DNA of 64,000 nucleotides from Rallus limicola (GCA_022605955.1 JAKCOZ010000004.1:65780229-65844228); one strand, 5' to 3'. Positions 49,992-64,000 are shown, numbered from the stretch's first letter. The notes: generated from the sequence alone by a model not told the origin. Made by a program: numbers and translations.

Positions 49992-51906
49992 CACTGAATT
50001 AAATCAGAGAAAAGGACAATTTATTCCTTCAGCACCTCTCTGTATTATCCAGAAATATCTGTTTGGGAGATGTAAGTCTGAACTGATAATCCTCTAATTC
50101 AACAAGACAGATAACTACATCTAAAGTAACTCTACTCCGGATTTACTTATACAGATACTACAGATTTGTCTACTACATGTTTATGGTTGCTTGGAGGACA
50201 AGGAATCTTAGCACTTTTACATGGAGAAGAGGCAAAAAGAAAATGGCCTTGGAGAAAATAAAGTTAAGGTATAGAAAGGCATAAAATGTTTTTCAAGGTA
50301 TGCAAAAGGTACCTTTTCACTGGAATGTGACTCAAGCAGAAGAAATAGTCTCAAGTAAATAGGTTTCTGCTCTATCAGTAGGGAAGAATTAGATATCATC
50401 AAACAAATGTTTGGAAAGCTGACACACTCCACAGACAGTGGTCTCGACCAGGCTAATGGGGAACCCCTGAGGACAGGAGGAAAGCCTGAACTCCCGTTTT
50501 TCCCTTGAATTCCCAGAACTCTTTCTTCGCTATTTCTTTGGCACTTCTATCCATTCAAAAGTTAATATCCTTGTTCCTCCAGAGCCTTTAGCAGTTATAA
50601 CTAGGTCATTTGTCTAGCAAGTGGGTGACTTGATCTAGGCAGAAGTCCTCTAGGTTAATTGGCTCAAAAAGCTCCTTTCTGTAGGACTTTGCCATAACTC
50701 CTCAGTGCAGGACAAAAGATGCTTCTCAAATGGAGGACATTAGCATGTGAAAGTGAACACCAGAGTTGGAGATGAATAGAAAATTTATGCCTTTATTCTG
50801 TAGCATATTGATATTTATTAGACCTCTGTTGGATAAGGTAAAGAAAAGGATTTTGAACACTGATCACTAAATCATTTGTGGTGGGGTTTTGAAGTGAAGG
50901 GTTTTTTTCTTTCAATTTTCAATTAAGGGTTGTTAGTCTGGGCAATGTCCACTGTGACCCATATCTCCTCCCCTTCCTGAGGACCTAAAAGTTCCAGGTG
51001 AGTGGATGCAGGACCAGCACAGACACCCTTCCCTATCTGGCCATCTCTTTAAAAAGCAAAGCCAGAGATAAACTTGATTTAAATGGTGACATGCCATGAG
51101 TGCCATGTTTGGTATAGAAAAATGTTATAAAATCTCAGTTTCAAGGAATACTGAAAAAGTGATGATAATATATTCTATGGTAAAAGAAAAGCTATAGTTT
51201 TTACTGGCAGCAGAACAAAGTCTATGAGTCATGCTAAAAAGAAAGTTAAGAGTGAAATGATGACAATGCAGAAAAACCACCCTGAATGCTAAAGCTTTTG
51301 TTAGGACAGGGGAAAAGGGTGCAGCAAAAAGCAGCGGGTGAAACTGAAGCAGGGCAAGTTAAGACACAGTGGCAATGCTTTTTAGCAATTGCTTTCTTAA
51401 TTATGGGGGCAAACTAAGAACCATAAGGTCTCTCCTACTTTTGAAGCCTAGACATTTTCTGGAAGGTATGGTGTAGCAAAAACGGTGTTAAGCACAGCAC
51501 CACACAGCATGCATCTGGCTATGTTCTGAGCTGAACCAAGAGCTCTGAGGTCGGCATTGGGCTGTAAAGATGTTTCATCTGTGAGTTAAGAAGAGTTTTA
51601 CAGGGAAGACATCAGAAATATTTTTTGTGCATTCATGGTAGCACAGCTTTTGGAACCACAGAAAGCTTTGGGGGAAATGGAGGACATCAAGATTCCAGGT
51701 AGGATTTGTCGCACTATTTTCTCTGACTTCATGCTTTTGCAGTCTCCCCACATTGTGTTTTAGGTGCTGATATTTCAAAACTCTGTAAAAACTAAGTAGC
51801 ATCTGAAGAGTTTTTTTAAAATCAATAATTTCAGAGGTCCAGATCATAAGAACAGAAATATCAGGCAGGGCCACTCCCTTAGCATATCTATTATTTTTCA
51901 CTTTTC
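49992..51906. other. Unique non-coding DNA
   Basis: No gene or repeat is recognised; frames are at most 108 codons (minus strand, 51575-51901) without a domain. Confidence 0.5.
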
Positions 51907-52030
51907 ATAGAATAATTTGTGTTGCAAAGGACCTTCAGTCACCTCTGCAATGAGCAAGGACATCTTCAACTAGATCAGGTTGTTCGGAGCCTCATCCAGC
52001 CTGACCTTGAGTGTTGCCAGGGAAAACATC
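51907..52030 (-). mobile_element. CR1 LINE 3' end fragment
   Basis: The + strand reads CATAGAATAATTTGTGTTGC, AAAGGACCTTCAGTCACC, CAACTAGATCAGGTTGTTC and CATCCAGCCTGACCTTGAG. These are the reverse-complemented CR1 3' UTR blocks in order. It is diverged and 5' truncated. Confidence 0.85.
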
Positions 52031-55000
52031 CTGGTTTTATAACATGATGCTGTTGTCATTGACTCCCAGGCAGGGCCAAAATGAAAAGTGATGGGTAAGA
52101 GAAATAGACTGTGCATCCTAACATAGAAAAGAAATCCTCAAAACATTTCCCTTTAAAATAGATATTAAAATTTTATTTTCCCAACCCTAATTGCTAGTTA
52201 TCAACATCTTGAGCTAATCCACTGCTCTGAAGCAGTACCTGGACTCATATCCAGTGTGGATCTAGGTTCTATGTGCTCTAAGAAGCTGGGTAGCTGGTAA
52301 ATCTCCTGCTGTAGGATGTAGGCCTTATCACCCCACATCATCCCTGCTAGGCAATTTGTGCATCAGCATGTAGCAGCAGTTAAATAAAAAGGACTTCAGG
52401 CAATCCATTGGAGTTGAAGGTGAAGCGCCTGCTGCACAGGAGGCAAAATTGAGAAATGAAAAATAAAAATGTCACTGCAGAACAAGTAGGAGAAATCCAT
52501 AGTTATTTCTACTTTAAGAAGTGTTACAGGAAAATCCTGCTGAGCGAATAAACAGGATGAAATTTCAGCAGAGTATGGGCAAATGTCCCCTCTACTAATG
52601 AATAAAAGTTTTACTTATTGTTAGATAAATATTTTTTAAATTGTTGTGCATAGATGAACCAAACATTATCTACATGATTCTAAAAGTTCCCTATTTGTGC
52701 CGTGCATGGATTATTTTCTCCCTTCTGGTATACTGGCATGTTTGGGAAGAAGCATGGAACCTGTGACCAGGAAAGACTTATAAAGTATCACAGCGGGACA
52801 GGATAGCGGAGTGCACAATGGAACAAACAACCTCACTCACTTGTGGGAAGAGCAACATCATTCTAAAGCACATCACAGTAGGGTTTGGGAATTTTCATCT
52901 AAATGGGATGTGGTTAAAAAAATCTTGCCATTTTCCATGGGGGAAAAAAAGTAAAATTATTCTTTATCAGAATAAACCTGTGGAAAAAAATCTACTAGTT
53001 CAGTGGTAGGTCACTTGTCTGAGACAAATGAAATTTATATTCAAGTGCATCTTTTTGGCCAATTTTGTTTCTCAAATATGAGTCCAGCTTTACAGTTTGA
53101 ATGAATGAGTCTTTCCAGACAGGCAAATGCTTTCCCAAACACTTTTAATCTGTCAGACTGTGTTAAAAAAAGTGGGCCAGCTGTGTTGTATGAAGGGAAT
53201 TTCCAGGAAAAAAAATTGTGTTTCTGAGATATATCATGGTCATCCTTGTCAGCTAAAATAGTCAACAAACAATTATAACAGCTCTGAAGCAAAGGTATTT
53301 TGGGCCTCTCTGACTGCTCAGAACTGAGGTGGCACAAAGTTACATCTGCTTCCACTTTGGTCCTTGCTGCACCTAGCTCTGATGCTCTGCACTTGGGAAT
53401 ATTCTCTCTTCCTATGGTGTGAGTTCTTATACTCAACCCCTGTAACCCTGCTTATACCATATCAATGTTGGGGACTGGTTACAGGCATGTTGCATGGAGT
53501 CAGCAAGGAGTTCTAGGTTAAAATGGATTTGACACTCTGGTTTACCTTAACTTCATCTGTTTGTGTTAAAACTTCAGCAGGTGCCTGGTAGCCTTATTCC
53601 TTGTCTTCCACTGCTTCTATTCCCCAGGTGCAAGCTCTTGTTGCACCCCAAAAGCTGTAACAATGCTGTGTGGTGCTAGAACTAACAGGCTGTGCTTCAC
53701 ATATCTTCAAAGTGAAGTAGCTAATCTTAAGAAATTCTGTAATTGCATTAGCATTACATTATGGCAGGAAAAAATTATGCATCCTTTTCTTGTAAGCAAA
53801 GGTATGACCTCAGGTAATAGGAAATACAGAAAGCATTTAGTGCAATTTTCAGAGCACCCTTCAGGGAGTTAGGAACAAGAAAGAGAAATTTTAAAATGCC
53901 ACTTGTAATAAATCAGAAAAAAAAATAATTTTCTCTGGCATAAATAATTGTAGAGGTACATCAAACAAAGAGCTTCTGGTACCTTTACCTTTTTTTCCAC
54001 AAGATAACCAGCCATTAGATGGTAAAACATTGAGAACATCTGGAACTTCTCCAATAGAACGTCATGTTATTCAATAAGTGGAAGAGAAAACCTTCATAAC
54101 TTTCCCTATGTCTTCTCAAAAAGTAAAAAAGTAAATACACTGATATACTGATGTCCAGGTGTGTGTTTCTGTGGTTGTTACCCTTCTGGCATTTGAGGAT
54201 CCATAGGTTTCAGCTAATTGAATGTACCTAAGAACTTGTGTCTTGGAGAACTTGGTACCTCTCTGTCACTCATTCTTTCTGCAAAGGGAAAAATATAGAG
54301 GAGAAACTTGTAGATGAGAAAAATACAGAATGATATTAGTCAAGAAGCTGTTTGTAGGTGAGGATTGCCACAGATTATATCCCCTCATTTTGCTTTGGAT
54401 TTGTGTGATAGTATAACAGGTTGCACATATTTTAACATCCAATTTTCTATACATTGCAATGTGTCCAGAGCTTCCATGGCGAAAAACATAGACAAATAAT
54501 TGAGTTGTTGTCCTAGCAATTTGTCCAAATGAGTTTTTCGTATTGTTCCCTTTTCCAATGTTTTTTATTTAGCACCTATTTTTTTTCTTCTTCTTCTGTT
54601 TTTTCTTTTAAACTGGTCTTTATTTTAGTTATGTGAAAGGTTGCCAAATGTGTCTCAGAAACCAAACTGTGTATTAACATCTACTGATTTCTCCTTATCT
54701 ACCATGTTAGTAATGTCTTCAAACATGAGATCTCTTGCCTGATTTTATGCTTCCCATCTTTAATCAAGCTGTTACTTCCCAGCTGTTGTCCATCTTTAAG
54801 ACAGCTTCTAGAGATGAGCTCTGTTAAAATACAACTCATAAGGTAGGGAAAGAGGCTGGCTCTGAATTTGCATTTGTATCTACTTTGCCCATAATAACTC
54901 TCATCAAAGTCACAACTGAAAAATGTAAAAATTTTACCATTATCATATCAAAACAGTAGTTTTCCAACTGAACCTTTAGTGGCAAAGTTTATCTGCTATT

Positions 55001-55282
55001 TTCAAGCCTTTTTGAAATAAAAAGAAAAGAAAAGAAAAATTTACAAGTTGATCCATGAATTTTGATCCTCATTTTCTTGAAAACGTATGGGAAGAAGAAA
55101 CACGGATGATATAGCAACTGAGTCAAACAGGTTCTCAGACTGTATTATTCACATGTATCACTGAAAATTTGAAAAGCTTTTAAATGTTGTGTATATTCAG
55201 TGTTTTAAACAAACCAATTTGCTTAATAATGGTATTTGACATTAGCACAAAGGTAACCAACTATGTAACTTGGTTCTTCTTA
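52031..55282. other. Unique AT-rich non-coding DNA
   Basis: No gene is supported. The longest frame (131 codons, minus strand 53041-53436) has no recognisable domain, no homologous repeat context and average composition. Confidence 0.5.
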
Positions 55283-55339
55283 GCAGAAGCAAGTAAAACA
55301 TGCAGAAGCAAGTAAAACATACAGAAGCATATGAATCAT
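55283..55339 (+). repeat. 19-bp tandem repeat, three copies
   Basis: GCAGAAGCAAGTAAAACAT is present twice exactly (55283-55301 and 55302-55320), followed by a diverged third unit (55321-55339). Confidence 0.92.
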
Positions 55340-57845
55340 AACACTGTCTTTAGAAAATACATCACTTCTAAATTTGTAATTTTTCTGAAATTTTAACCTG
55401 AAAACTATTTAGGTAGACTTGTGGATTATTTGAGTATCAAAGGATGTACTGTTAAAACAATGGAAGCTTCCAGCTGTTTTCATCATTGTTGGTGTCTGCA
55501 GATACTGTAGGTGGTTTTTCTTATTTACAAATGTCACATTAGTGATAATAAAAGAAATTATGAGAAAATGCTCTCTTGCAACACTCAAAGCAATTTGTAG
55601 GATTAGTCCTATACAGCAGAGTGCAGGATACTGCACACTTTCAGTCCCCGTATTCATTAAGGCTAAAAATGAATTAGCTGGAATTATTTTGAAACAGCAT
55701 TAATTGTGGCAGATAATTTAGATTAGTGAAGACCTAGTGTATAAAATGGGTTTATAAAATAAAAAGGTGAGACTTTATGTCTGATGCAATGGTGTTTCTG
55801 TTGCACTCTGCTAACCAGACCATTTGTCTGAGGTATGAGAAGTCACAGCAACTATGAACAGAACTGCAAAAGTCCAGGATTAGGGCCATATTTAGGGGCA
55901 GTTGAAAGATAAGCTTAAGCGCATGTGGCCAGCTACTATAAAAAATCCATAAACCCCATTTTTCTCATGTCTGGGTAGAAGAGCAAACACCAGTGGTATC
56001 CTAGTTACATCATCCTATTTTTTAGCATTTATTTAAAGATGTCTGAAGACACCTGTGCTTTCAAGCTGACATTTTTCAGGCACAAAGGAAAGACCAGTGG
56101 GCTGCTTAAAAAGGCATTTGTGCACCATTGGGTTGAAAATAGTTTAAAAGAAGGTTCACCCTAGCAATGCATTGTCTTCAGGTGCTTCATATTTTTTGTA
56201 GCTTGTGCGTGGGGTACTCTTAAAAACTGAGGCAGTGCTGCCACCTTGAGGATTTTCTTAAAGCACGTCCCTCAGCAGAAGTGGAAATTAATTGTGCGCA
56301 CTAATTATTGCATGCAGTTTGTGTACTCTCTCAGATGTGCATAAGACTTAAATAAAATTACTGTATTAAGCATGTATATGCTGTAGAAAATTCACTGGAA
56401 AATATTATATTGCTGTGACAATATGTAACTCTGTAAACATAATCTAAGAAAACTTGATGAGGAGGCATTTTATAGAAAGATTTTAAAATTACTCTACTTT
56501 TCATTATCAAGGCATCAAGATTGGATACTTTTCTTGACAATGTTAGGTACCTTTGGTCATTCATAGACCCACCAGCACCATATGTGAAATCCAGTTGGAC
56601 TTCTGACTTCCAAGGCAGCTTGGCATGGTTAGGAGACCAGGCTCATTTACACGACCTGTGACTTAAGGAAATTACCTGCTTTTACAGATTATCTGTGATT
56701 TGGGATATTTAGTTTATCATAGTTAGTCTTAGATATCTTTTGTCTGTGCCTAGCTGAGATGGGAACTACGCCCTATAAAGGAATCCCCCAGAGTGCCCCC
56801 GTGCATCGGAACTGAGCATCAGTTACTGCTACAGGTCTGTTTTTGTGTGGGATTCAATGGGGTACATCCACCTGCAGAAATTGCAGTTCATTTTTTCAGG
56901 GCTTTGGCACTACAGTGCTGATTTTCACTGTGCTCAGTGTTAATCAGTGTTCATAAGTAAAAATCCATAGGCTGATGTTAAGTGCCTACAGAAAGAGAAA
57001 ATTTTGAATGGGGTCCATGACACAAACTACTGATGGGTGAGACACTACAAACATGAGGAGGACATCAGGAATACTGTCTTTCTCAAAAGCCAAGTCTCCT
57101 CAGAAGGGATTAAATTCACAGTCTGCAACCTGTCCTTGGGCTAGGCATCCTCATTTGCCATTTAGAGAGCAGAAGATTGATTTAGTCATTTTGGACAGGA
57201 GATGATGTTGATGTTATCCTTTTCATACTGTTTCCCAGCAGCTACAGCAATCACTTAGGAAATAGTAAGAGGTTTAGTCCCTCCTCATCCTGAGTTGGTG
57301 CAACACAGTATTTCCTACTGCCCAGCTTTCTTGTACTTTGCTACTGGCACTTTTCCCTGAGTGCTAGAGAATGATTCCTCTTGTGCTTGTCCTCTTGTGT
57401 CATGAAATGAGAAAGTTTAGTTGTTAGTTTTAACAGGAGGCATTCCTGCCCTGTGGTGAAGTTCCATTGTACTGATGAAAAGCAAAGATTTGAACTGAGT
57501 AGGGAATAGAACAAGAGTGTCTTGTTTCAGAGGAAATGCTGTTTTGTAAGAGTGTAGCTTCAATGTCAATTAATGGATTATAGTTGTTATGTTTTGCACA
57601 ACTTTCAGCATTTTGTGTTAGTATAGTTTAAGAACAATGACTATGCCAGATTGAGAAGAAAGTGAAGACAGAAGAAGGTGAAGAGATGCTTTAGTTTATG
57701 TTTGGAGTTAGCTCTCTCATGTATCTGTACTCAGGTAGCTGTTCCCCAATAGCAGTAATTCATAACATGCACAGAAGAAATTTTCTAGACGTGGAAACTT
57801 CATTAATGAAAAGTTAATCAACACAGTGTTCCTGGAGTTGATGAA
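55340..57845. other. Unique non-coding DNA
   Basis: No gene or repeat is recognised; the longest frame is 82 codons. Confidence 0.5.
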
Positions 57846-57902
57846 TTAGTGGAGCTGGAGCATCACAATCTTGAACTTCAGGGTTCAAATTCTCACCAAT
57901 TG
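57846..57902 (+). repeat. Possible tRNA-like SINE trace
   Basis: TTAGTGGAGCTGGAGCATC followed 20 bases later by GGGTTCAAATTCTC resembles the A- and B-box spacing of a tRNA head. No inverse half is visible and the match is weak. Confidence 0.3.
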
Positions 57903-60900
57903 CCCCTTTAGCGTCTAAACCTTTTAATATGCTTCACCCTGTATACTGAATCAGTATTTCATGTTTCAAAGGTTGTAAAGTTCATCACCCAGGAGAGACA
58001 TTTCATTAGTAGGCGCTATAATCAACTTAAATTTTGTTAAAGCTTGGTCAAAAATATTTTCATCATTAGCCAACAGCAATGGATCTATAGGTTGTTTAAC
58101 AGGTATGAGTTATTAGTATTAGGTGAGTGAGCAGATAAACACTCCTCTGTCAGGTTATGAGTACTGAGAGGTATTCTGACAGGTAAACACATTACGTACC
58201 TGTTTGTACTGCATATGTCTGAAGAGGAGAATAGAGCTTTAAAGAAACCTGACACCAAACCCCTACATTTGTCTGAGGAGATCAGTAACACAGAAAAAGA
58301 TTTGGAGGAGAGAAATTATAATCCTCCATAAACTTCAGTTGAACCTCATTTCTCCATGCATCTCAAGGCATAAATATGCTCCAAGCAAATTTTAAAAGCT
58401 TTCAATTGCAATCAGCAGATGAAGTTACATCTGCTTTGCATCCATCCAGTTTACATCACTGCAGAATTTGGCACCACTACCCTACCAAGTTCTTACAGGG
58501 AAAATATTTCTATACTGGCATGTTTTTATTTATTTGTTTTTGCTTAAGATAATGCAATGATGAAACAACTGGATTTTATTCACTTACTTAAATGCATTTC
58601 TTGGGCCACTCATTAAACAATAACATTAAAATAACAGGGAGAACCATCTGGCTTTTTGAAGTTTTTTTCAATACATTACCAAACCGCATAGAGCATTTTA
58701 CCAGGAAATAATGTCTTCCTGGACAGTCTGGATTCTTTTCCACATGCATGGAGGGAAAATGTCTATGTTTCTATCCATTTCTCGCTTCGAAATAACTGGC
58801 TATCATGTGACAAGGAATGCAGAATTATATCACAGCATTTTGCATATGTGTATTTATGGGGAAAATGGCCAGTGTGTACAGTTATGCTCCGTATATATTT
58901 TTAACTGACTGCTTTAAACTGTTTCCATTGCTTGTATATGATCTGGTCTCTTGGCTTATCAAAAATCAAAGTTGAAGGATGAACCAAACTGCTGGATTGA
59001 ACAAGTTATGAAAAGGTCTCTCAGGAAGTCTCACACAACTTCACAGAATCAAAGATCTGTCTGAAACCTCATAAACCAGGAAGAGTTCCATTTTAGTAGC
59101 TCTGCATAAAAATCTGGCACAAAGTTTCTGATTTTTTGTTTTTAAAATTGAAGACACAAATTCTGAACTCGGTGCTTTAAATTTTTATGTAATATTTAAG
59201 TGGTTTGAAAGGGCTATCATCTAACAGAAGGTAGAGGCCTCAACAGAACTATCTGGATTTCAGACTGGCATTTCCCATATAACCTTTTCTGAAAAAAGTT
59301 GTGAGGAAAGGAAGAGAAGAACCCAATAAAATCTGGTGTAACGGGCCAAAAAGGGATTAGGAACACAGACTGGATTTACGGCAAAACAAGAGAGGTTAAT
59401 AAAATTTTCTGGTTCAAAACCTTAGCTCATCATAATAGCAGTTTGATTTAGTTAAAATAGGAATATGGGAATAAACCCACCACCACCATGACCTCATTAC
59501 ACTTCCACTCTCCTAACAACTCATTTCTCCTCAGTGATTCCATGTGAGCAGGCTTTGGAAACATGGATTGCATTCCGGTTTCATTGAGCAGGTGTAAAAA
59601 TGGTATTAGAAGTTAATTTATAAATGTTTTACTACAAGACTAGAAGGATGATTTAGAGGTATACTTGCCAGTGCTGTGGATGACAAAATAGAAGTATGCT
59701 TATTACAATGAGGTGAGTTAAACAGAAAGATAAGATTAAAATTAAAAATAAACAAACTGAGGAAATTATTTGGAAAACAAAACCCAACCAAAACCAGATG
59801 CAAATTAAATGCAAAATATTTAATAAGAATAATTAAATGCAGGAAGACATGAATGAGGCTATGCAACAGTTCTGCTGAAATGCACCTTGGAGTTATAGCA
59901 GATGACCAGTGAAAACCAAGTCACCAATGTTGTGATATTGAGAAAAAGATAAGCATCGCTTTAATGTGCACAGAGTGTCATGTGCAGTTCTGCTTCTTTG
60001 GCTACCTCATCCATCCTAAGGGTCTCAGCTCTACCTAATGTCTCGTCCATCCTAAGGGTCTTCATTTTAAAGAATATGTGGACAGGGAGGGACAGGAAAG
60101 GTCAGAGATGTGAAAAAGCACTGCCTGAGAGTAACTGGTCATGATGGAGAGTAGTTTAATTCACAAAACAGAGAAGACTAAGAGAAATTCACCAAGTCTT
60201 CAGATACATAAGCTAGATACACAGAAACATATATGTTACATGCAAAGAGAAAAGATATTAACTGTTTCTTTACCTGTGTGAGCCACGTGAACATTTAAGT
60301 ACTGAGAGAGCTGAAGCGCTTGTTTCACTGGTGTTTTTAAGAACAACTTGAGCAAATATCTATCAGGATACATAGTTGGCTTTGTGACTGGGGCATAAAG
60401 ATAAAGTAGATTTCCTCTGGTATCTTCTCCTAATCTATTTTTCTTTTGCATTATTTGAAAAGGCAGCAACAACCAAAATTTTCTAGGCTAGGAGGGTCCA
60501 AGTTGTAGTAAACTACAGTGATTGCTATGCTAGTAACCAAATGTTCCTCCAAGTGTATGTGGTTGGAAACCTCTGGAAATGCAGCAGAAACAACTGCCAA
60601 CAGATGACCAGAGCACAGCAGGGTCTCTTAGGGCAACTGCTGCTGAATTTCCTATTTCATCCTATTTTCTTGATGAGTGTTACAGAAACAGCAATCTTTT
60701 CTACCTGTCCTTAAGTTATTGCAAAAAGAAAGAGTGACAGATGGTCAACTCTCCATTAGGTACCAGTGGCATTTCAGTATCCAGGAATTGACTCTGTGAT
60801 ATTTATGAATGAGCTTTCAAGTCAGTGAGCACACAGCATCCTGAGGCTTCCTAAATTCTGATCAACATTTGAGCCAACTGCAAACTTGCTTTGCTGTACC

Positions 60901-63900
60901 AGAAGAAAACAGTTCATTTTAAAGATTTTATCTGTATTTTTGCCTGCTTCATATTGTTGGATGATGTCACTTGGCCTGGGGGAAAATACTATTCTTTCAA
61001 TAAGAGCTAGTAGCCTTTTATCTTTGTCATTATTTTGACCTGTGAAGTTGTGGGGGTTTTTAGCAATGTAGTATCCCGTGTCCTTGGAAAAAGGCAATCT
61101 AACATCTGAGGGTAAATAGTTAGATAAATAGAATAAAATCAGGCAAAACTGTGAAAGCTCAAAAGTAATATAATATACAAATTTGTAGCTGTCCTTTTTA
61201 CAAAACATTTGAACCGGTATATACTTTTAATTTTAAAGTTATATATGCATATATATGCTATTTGTGATCCCAACATACCTGCACAGCTGTTTATCTGTGA
61301 AAGCTACTAAAATGCTTCTGCATGGCTCAGATCTGCATATTATGTCTACCTGAACATATATGCATATTGGCTATCCCATTTCAGTTCAGTGCCAGCTATC
61401 TAATTTGAGGTAAAACACAAATCTTTTAATCTTCTTTTACATCTATAAATAGTGTGGATATAAGTGCTTTTTTCTCTCATAAATTTTTTGGAAGGCAAAG
61501 AACAAGGTAAACACAGATTATTTTTTCCCTACTATATTTTGAGTTAATGATTTTTTTAAAAAGAACATCTTTGTCCTAAATCAAAACCACACAGCCTGTC
61601 AATGGCTTTTGGTGATTTAGAAAACAACTGTGAATCATATGGCATACAAAGGAAGAACGAGTTCACTGAAACTACCACCAAACAGAATTTTAGAAGCAGA
61701 AATAGAACAGGGTAGGAAGTGGTTTTCCTGTCCCGCGAAAGTTTTCGAGATCTCATTTTTCCCATTATGCACCAGAATGAACCCAAGGCCTGATGAAGAT
61801 GAGACAGGGAGAAAGATAACAAAGCCAGGTCTGTCAGAACAAGACAAACAGGGTGAACAGGCGAGCTCACATCATCCACATTTAAGTAGCTGGGTAGGTA
61901 GACCACGTCCATGGGACAGGGACCACCAAGATGGTCAGCTCCTATTCTGACACCAGCCTGGGTCCTGAGCCTCTCCCATGCTCAGCTCATGTCAACTGCA
62001 CATTAGATTGGTGGTAGAGTCAGTTACTAGACTATCAATCATTTTATCAATTATTTGGATGCAGATATCTTCTTTGACCCTCTTTGTTAAAGTTTTGGTG
62101 CTGGTAGACTGATGTTTCCAACAAAAAGTTTTGTGTGGAAAATTCCTGCCCTTGTTTAGTTCTTGAAGAAGTAATTTTTACTCTGTGTCCAACACAGAGG
62201 ATGCAAAATTTTCTGTCAGTTTCCTAACGGCTGCACTTGAACTACAGATCAAATTTTGGTCCCAAATCCTCAAAGGCATTCAGGCACCTAACTCCCACTG
62301 AGAGACAAAGACCAGACCAAAAAATAAAATAAAATAAGGATTTGGGTATCACCACTATAAGCTTCAGACATCTGGGGTCTGCAATAGAATCCAGATGGAT
62401 TGTTTCTGCCTCAGTGCCTGAGGCACACTGCATAGGTGCACACTGGACTGACTTTAATGGTTGAACCTCAGCAATACGATACGCCATCGGAAAGCAGTCA
62501 TATGCCAAGGATGTTCGAGAACCGTCCTGTCCTGAAGAACTTCTTGTAACTTCAGAAGGGGTGTACAGCAGTGATGGACTACAATGGTTGGTTCAGGCCC
62601 GCCCCTGCTGCCACATGGGCACTACTATTAATATTTGAAGAGACTGAAAACAGTGTGTTTATTTCTACCAAAAACGAACTGAGACCTTTTACTGCAGCAT
62701 AAGCATACTCAGTGCTGAGAAGAGTGCACACAGCTCCTTTGCTAACTGCAGGCTTGAAAAGAGACTAAGCAGAATAACAAAAGCCCTCTGGTACCAGAGC
62801 TGTTATAAGTGCATGATGAAGCTGCAGACTTTAACCTTCAGTTATGGTAACACTGTATTAAAATCCAAATGTTAACTCTGGAGCTGCATTAAGACAGGTT
62901 AGCCACATTTCCTCTGTCCTTCCCACATCCCAGACTCCAACATTCGTTTCAGCCACAGAGGTGAGGGAGGCAGCCCATCCATTAATAGCAAGTCTGTCTT
63001 CAGTTGATAAGCTAGATGCCTGCTGCTTCTTTTCCGGTGACATCACCATTTCATTTCTCTAGACTTCTCCTGACATGAAATACTCACGATATCAGTACAG
63101 CAGAGAGCCCTGGACTCAGGCAATAGTTCAGAGCAATGCTAATGCTCCAGGTAAGCGGGGTGACTTCTGAAGTGAAGTGAAGCAAAATCTGTTTTCTCTC
63201 CTTTGTTGCTCATTGATATAATTTCATTCTCAAATCACTCGATGGCAAAAGATGACTGGATACTTTAAACGGCATCATTCTCACAGAGTAGAAAGAGAAT
63301 CAGTGGTCTGCTGCACAGCTGTGTTCAACCCACCCACTGTACATAGAGCATCGTTCAGCCTTACTTTCTTATGAGGGTAATAAGTGTGCACATAGAATGA
63401 AATTAAGAACCCCTCCAAGTTCCGGCCCAGGTGCTGGGCAGATGTACAGCGAGCGGGTCGAGGGACTGCAGGGAAGCGCTAAGAAGAAATCTCCTCTTGT
63501 AGGCCACTAGGCCTCCTCAGAGCCCTGCAAGGAAGTGTTGCCCAGGTTGGTGGCTTACCTGGGGGCCTGCAACAGAGAAGGATGAGAGTTCTGCTCAGGA
63601 GAGGATTTAGCCTTTGCCTGCCTGTCTCCAGCCAGTAGTGTTTCCACTGCTCTTTTGCTTTCCTGTGCAGAACTACATCTCTTTCTCTGAGTCAGGCTCT
63701 GACATTTATTCGCAGGATGACTCTCAGAAGTGAATAAAGGGCTGGATTTGTCTCCTGGTAGCTGTTACTGACTTTTATTAATACATTATTTTGAGACAAC
63801 TGTATGAAAAGAGCTCTGAAATCTGCATTTTTACTGACATTCGATACAAAACCTTTAATGAGTGAGTTTTAATACAAGTCATGTAAAAAATGATGAAGAC

Positions 63901-64000
63901 TACACCTAATATGCATTAGTATTAGCACAATCTACTATTTTATGTAAATATATTTTTAACACAATTTTAAATGAAAAATGTTGAAAAAAGCAGAAGATGT
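57903..64000. other. Mostly unique non-coding DNA
   Basis: No gene is supported; the longest frames (up to 128 codons, minus strand) are unremarkable. Positions 63420-63680 are locally more GC-rich. A short direct duplication at 60011-60061 is listed separately. Confidence 0.5.
60011..60061 (+). repeat. 36-bp spaced direct duplication
   Basis: CCATCCTAAGGGTCT occurs at 60011-60025 and 60047-60061 with similar sequence around it, indicating a local tandem duplication. Confidence 0.85.

Noticed and set aside
53041..53436. 131-codon frame on the minus strand
   Set aside because: No domain, signal peptide or splice context. A frame of this length can occur by chance in 64 kb on six frames.
59041..59095. 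CR1-like CACAGAATCAAAG
   Set aside because: Only the first dozen bases resemble a CR1 end; the rest does not follow the family order.
63555..63585. Possible 8-base microexon on the minus strand (TTGCAG ... GTAAGC)
   Set aside because: Splice consensus sequences this close occur by chance, and no neighbouring exon is visible.
1..64000. CRISPR arrays, operons, bacterial promoters or ribosome binding sites
   Set aside because: No regular spacer-repeat arrays or dense gene layout are seen. The CR1 and ERV content marks this as vertebrate DNA.

Overview
The window looks like non-coding vertebrate DNA, most probably from a bird. It is AT-rich, has no long multi-exon coding signal on either strand, and carries several CR1 LINE 3' ends of avian type, including the GATTCTATG-like tail. 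It also carries other interspersed repeats that I recognise as avian. A galliform bird is the best guess, from the CR1 sequence type and an alpharetrovirus-type envelope gene, but the species cannot be fixed from the sequence. I found no host exon that I would defend, so the window is either intergenic or inside a long intron.

Layout. Positions 1-15083 are unique AT-rich DNA. At 15084-16730 there is a pyrimidine tract followed by two truncated minus-strand CR1 copies. Positions 16731-22892 are mostly unique, with one CR1 fragment at 21399 and a C15 run at 21663. Positions 22893-28695 hold a complete but defective endogenous retrovirus (ERV), the main feature. At 31473-31954 there is a large compound CCCTT / TTCC-TCCC microsatellite. 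At 32497-33274 there is a solo LTR of an unrelated element with a 5-bp target duplication. Positions 33275-44790 are mostly unique, with small CR1 tails. Positions 44791-46512 are a repeat cluster: an avian interspersed repeat, an old CR1 fragment and a tRNA-like palindromic SINE. A second SINE-like copy lies at 48350 and a weak third at 57846. A probable minus-strand LTR fragment starts at 49552 and another CR1 fragment at 51907. The rest is unique, with small local duplications.

The ERV has two 367-bp LTRs differing at 14 positions and an exact 6-bp target-site duplication (CATTCA). It has a primer-binding site close to the lysine-tRNA type and a purine-rich tract before the 3' LTR. Between them lie a leader, a weak gag-like remnant, a heavily deleted pol and an env gene. 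In pol, the RT palm/thumb, RNase H tail and integrase pieces can be read, but catalytic residues are lost. The env is alpharetrovirus-like, with an internal hydrophobic (fusion-type) segment and a CX6CC motif. It is 345 codons open, but it is cut by one in-frame TGA after the signal peptide and by a frameshift before the membrane anchor. Upstream of this env are one or two further transmembrane-tail-like remnants. This suggests a mosaic provirus in which an alpha-type env sits downstream of the remains of an older, different env. That mosaic structure is the most interesting item here and is partly inference.

The element cannot make functional replication proteins as it stands, because gag, pol and env are all broken. 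The LTRs keep TATA and AATAAA signals and could still act as promoters.
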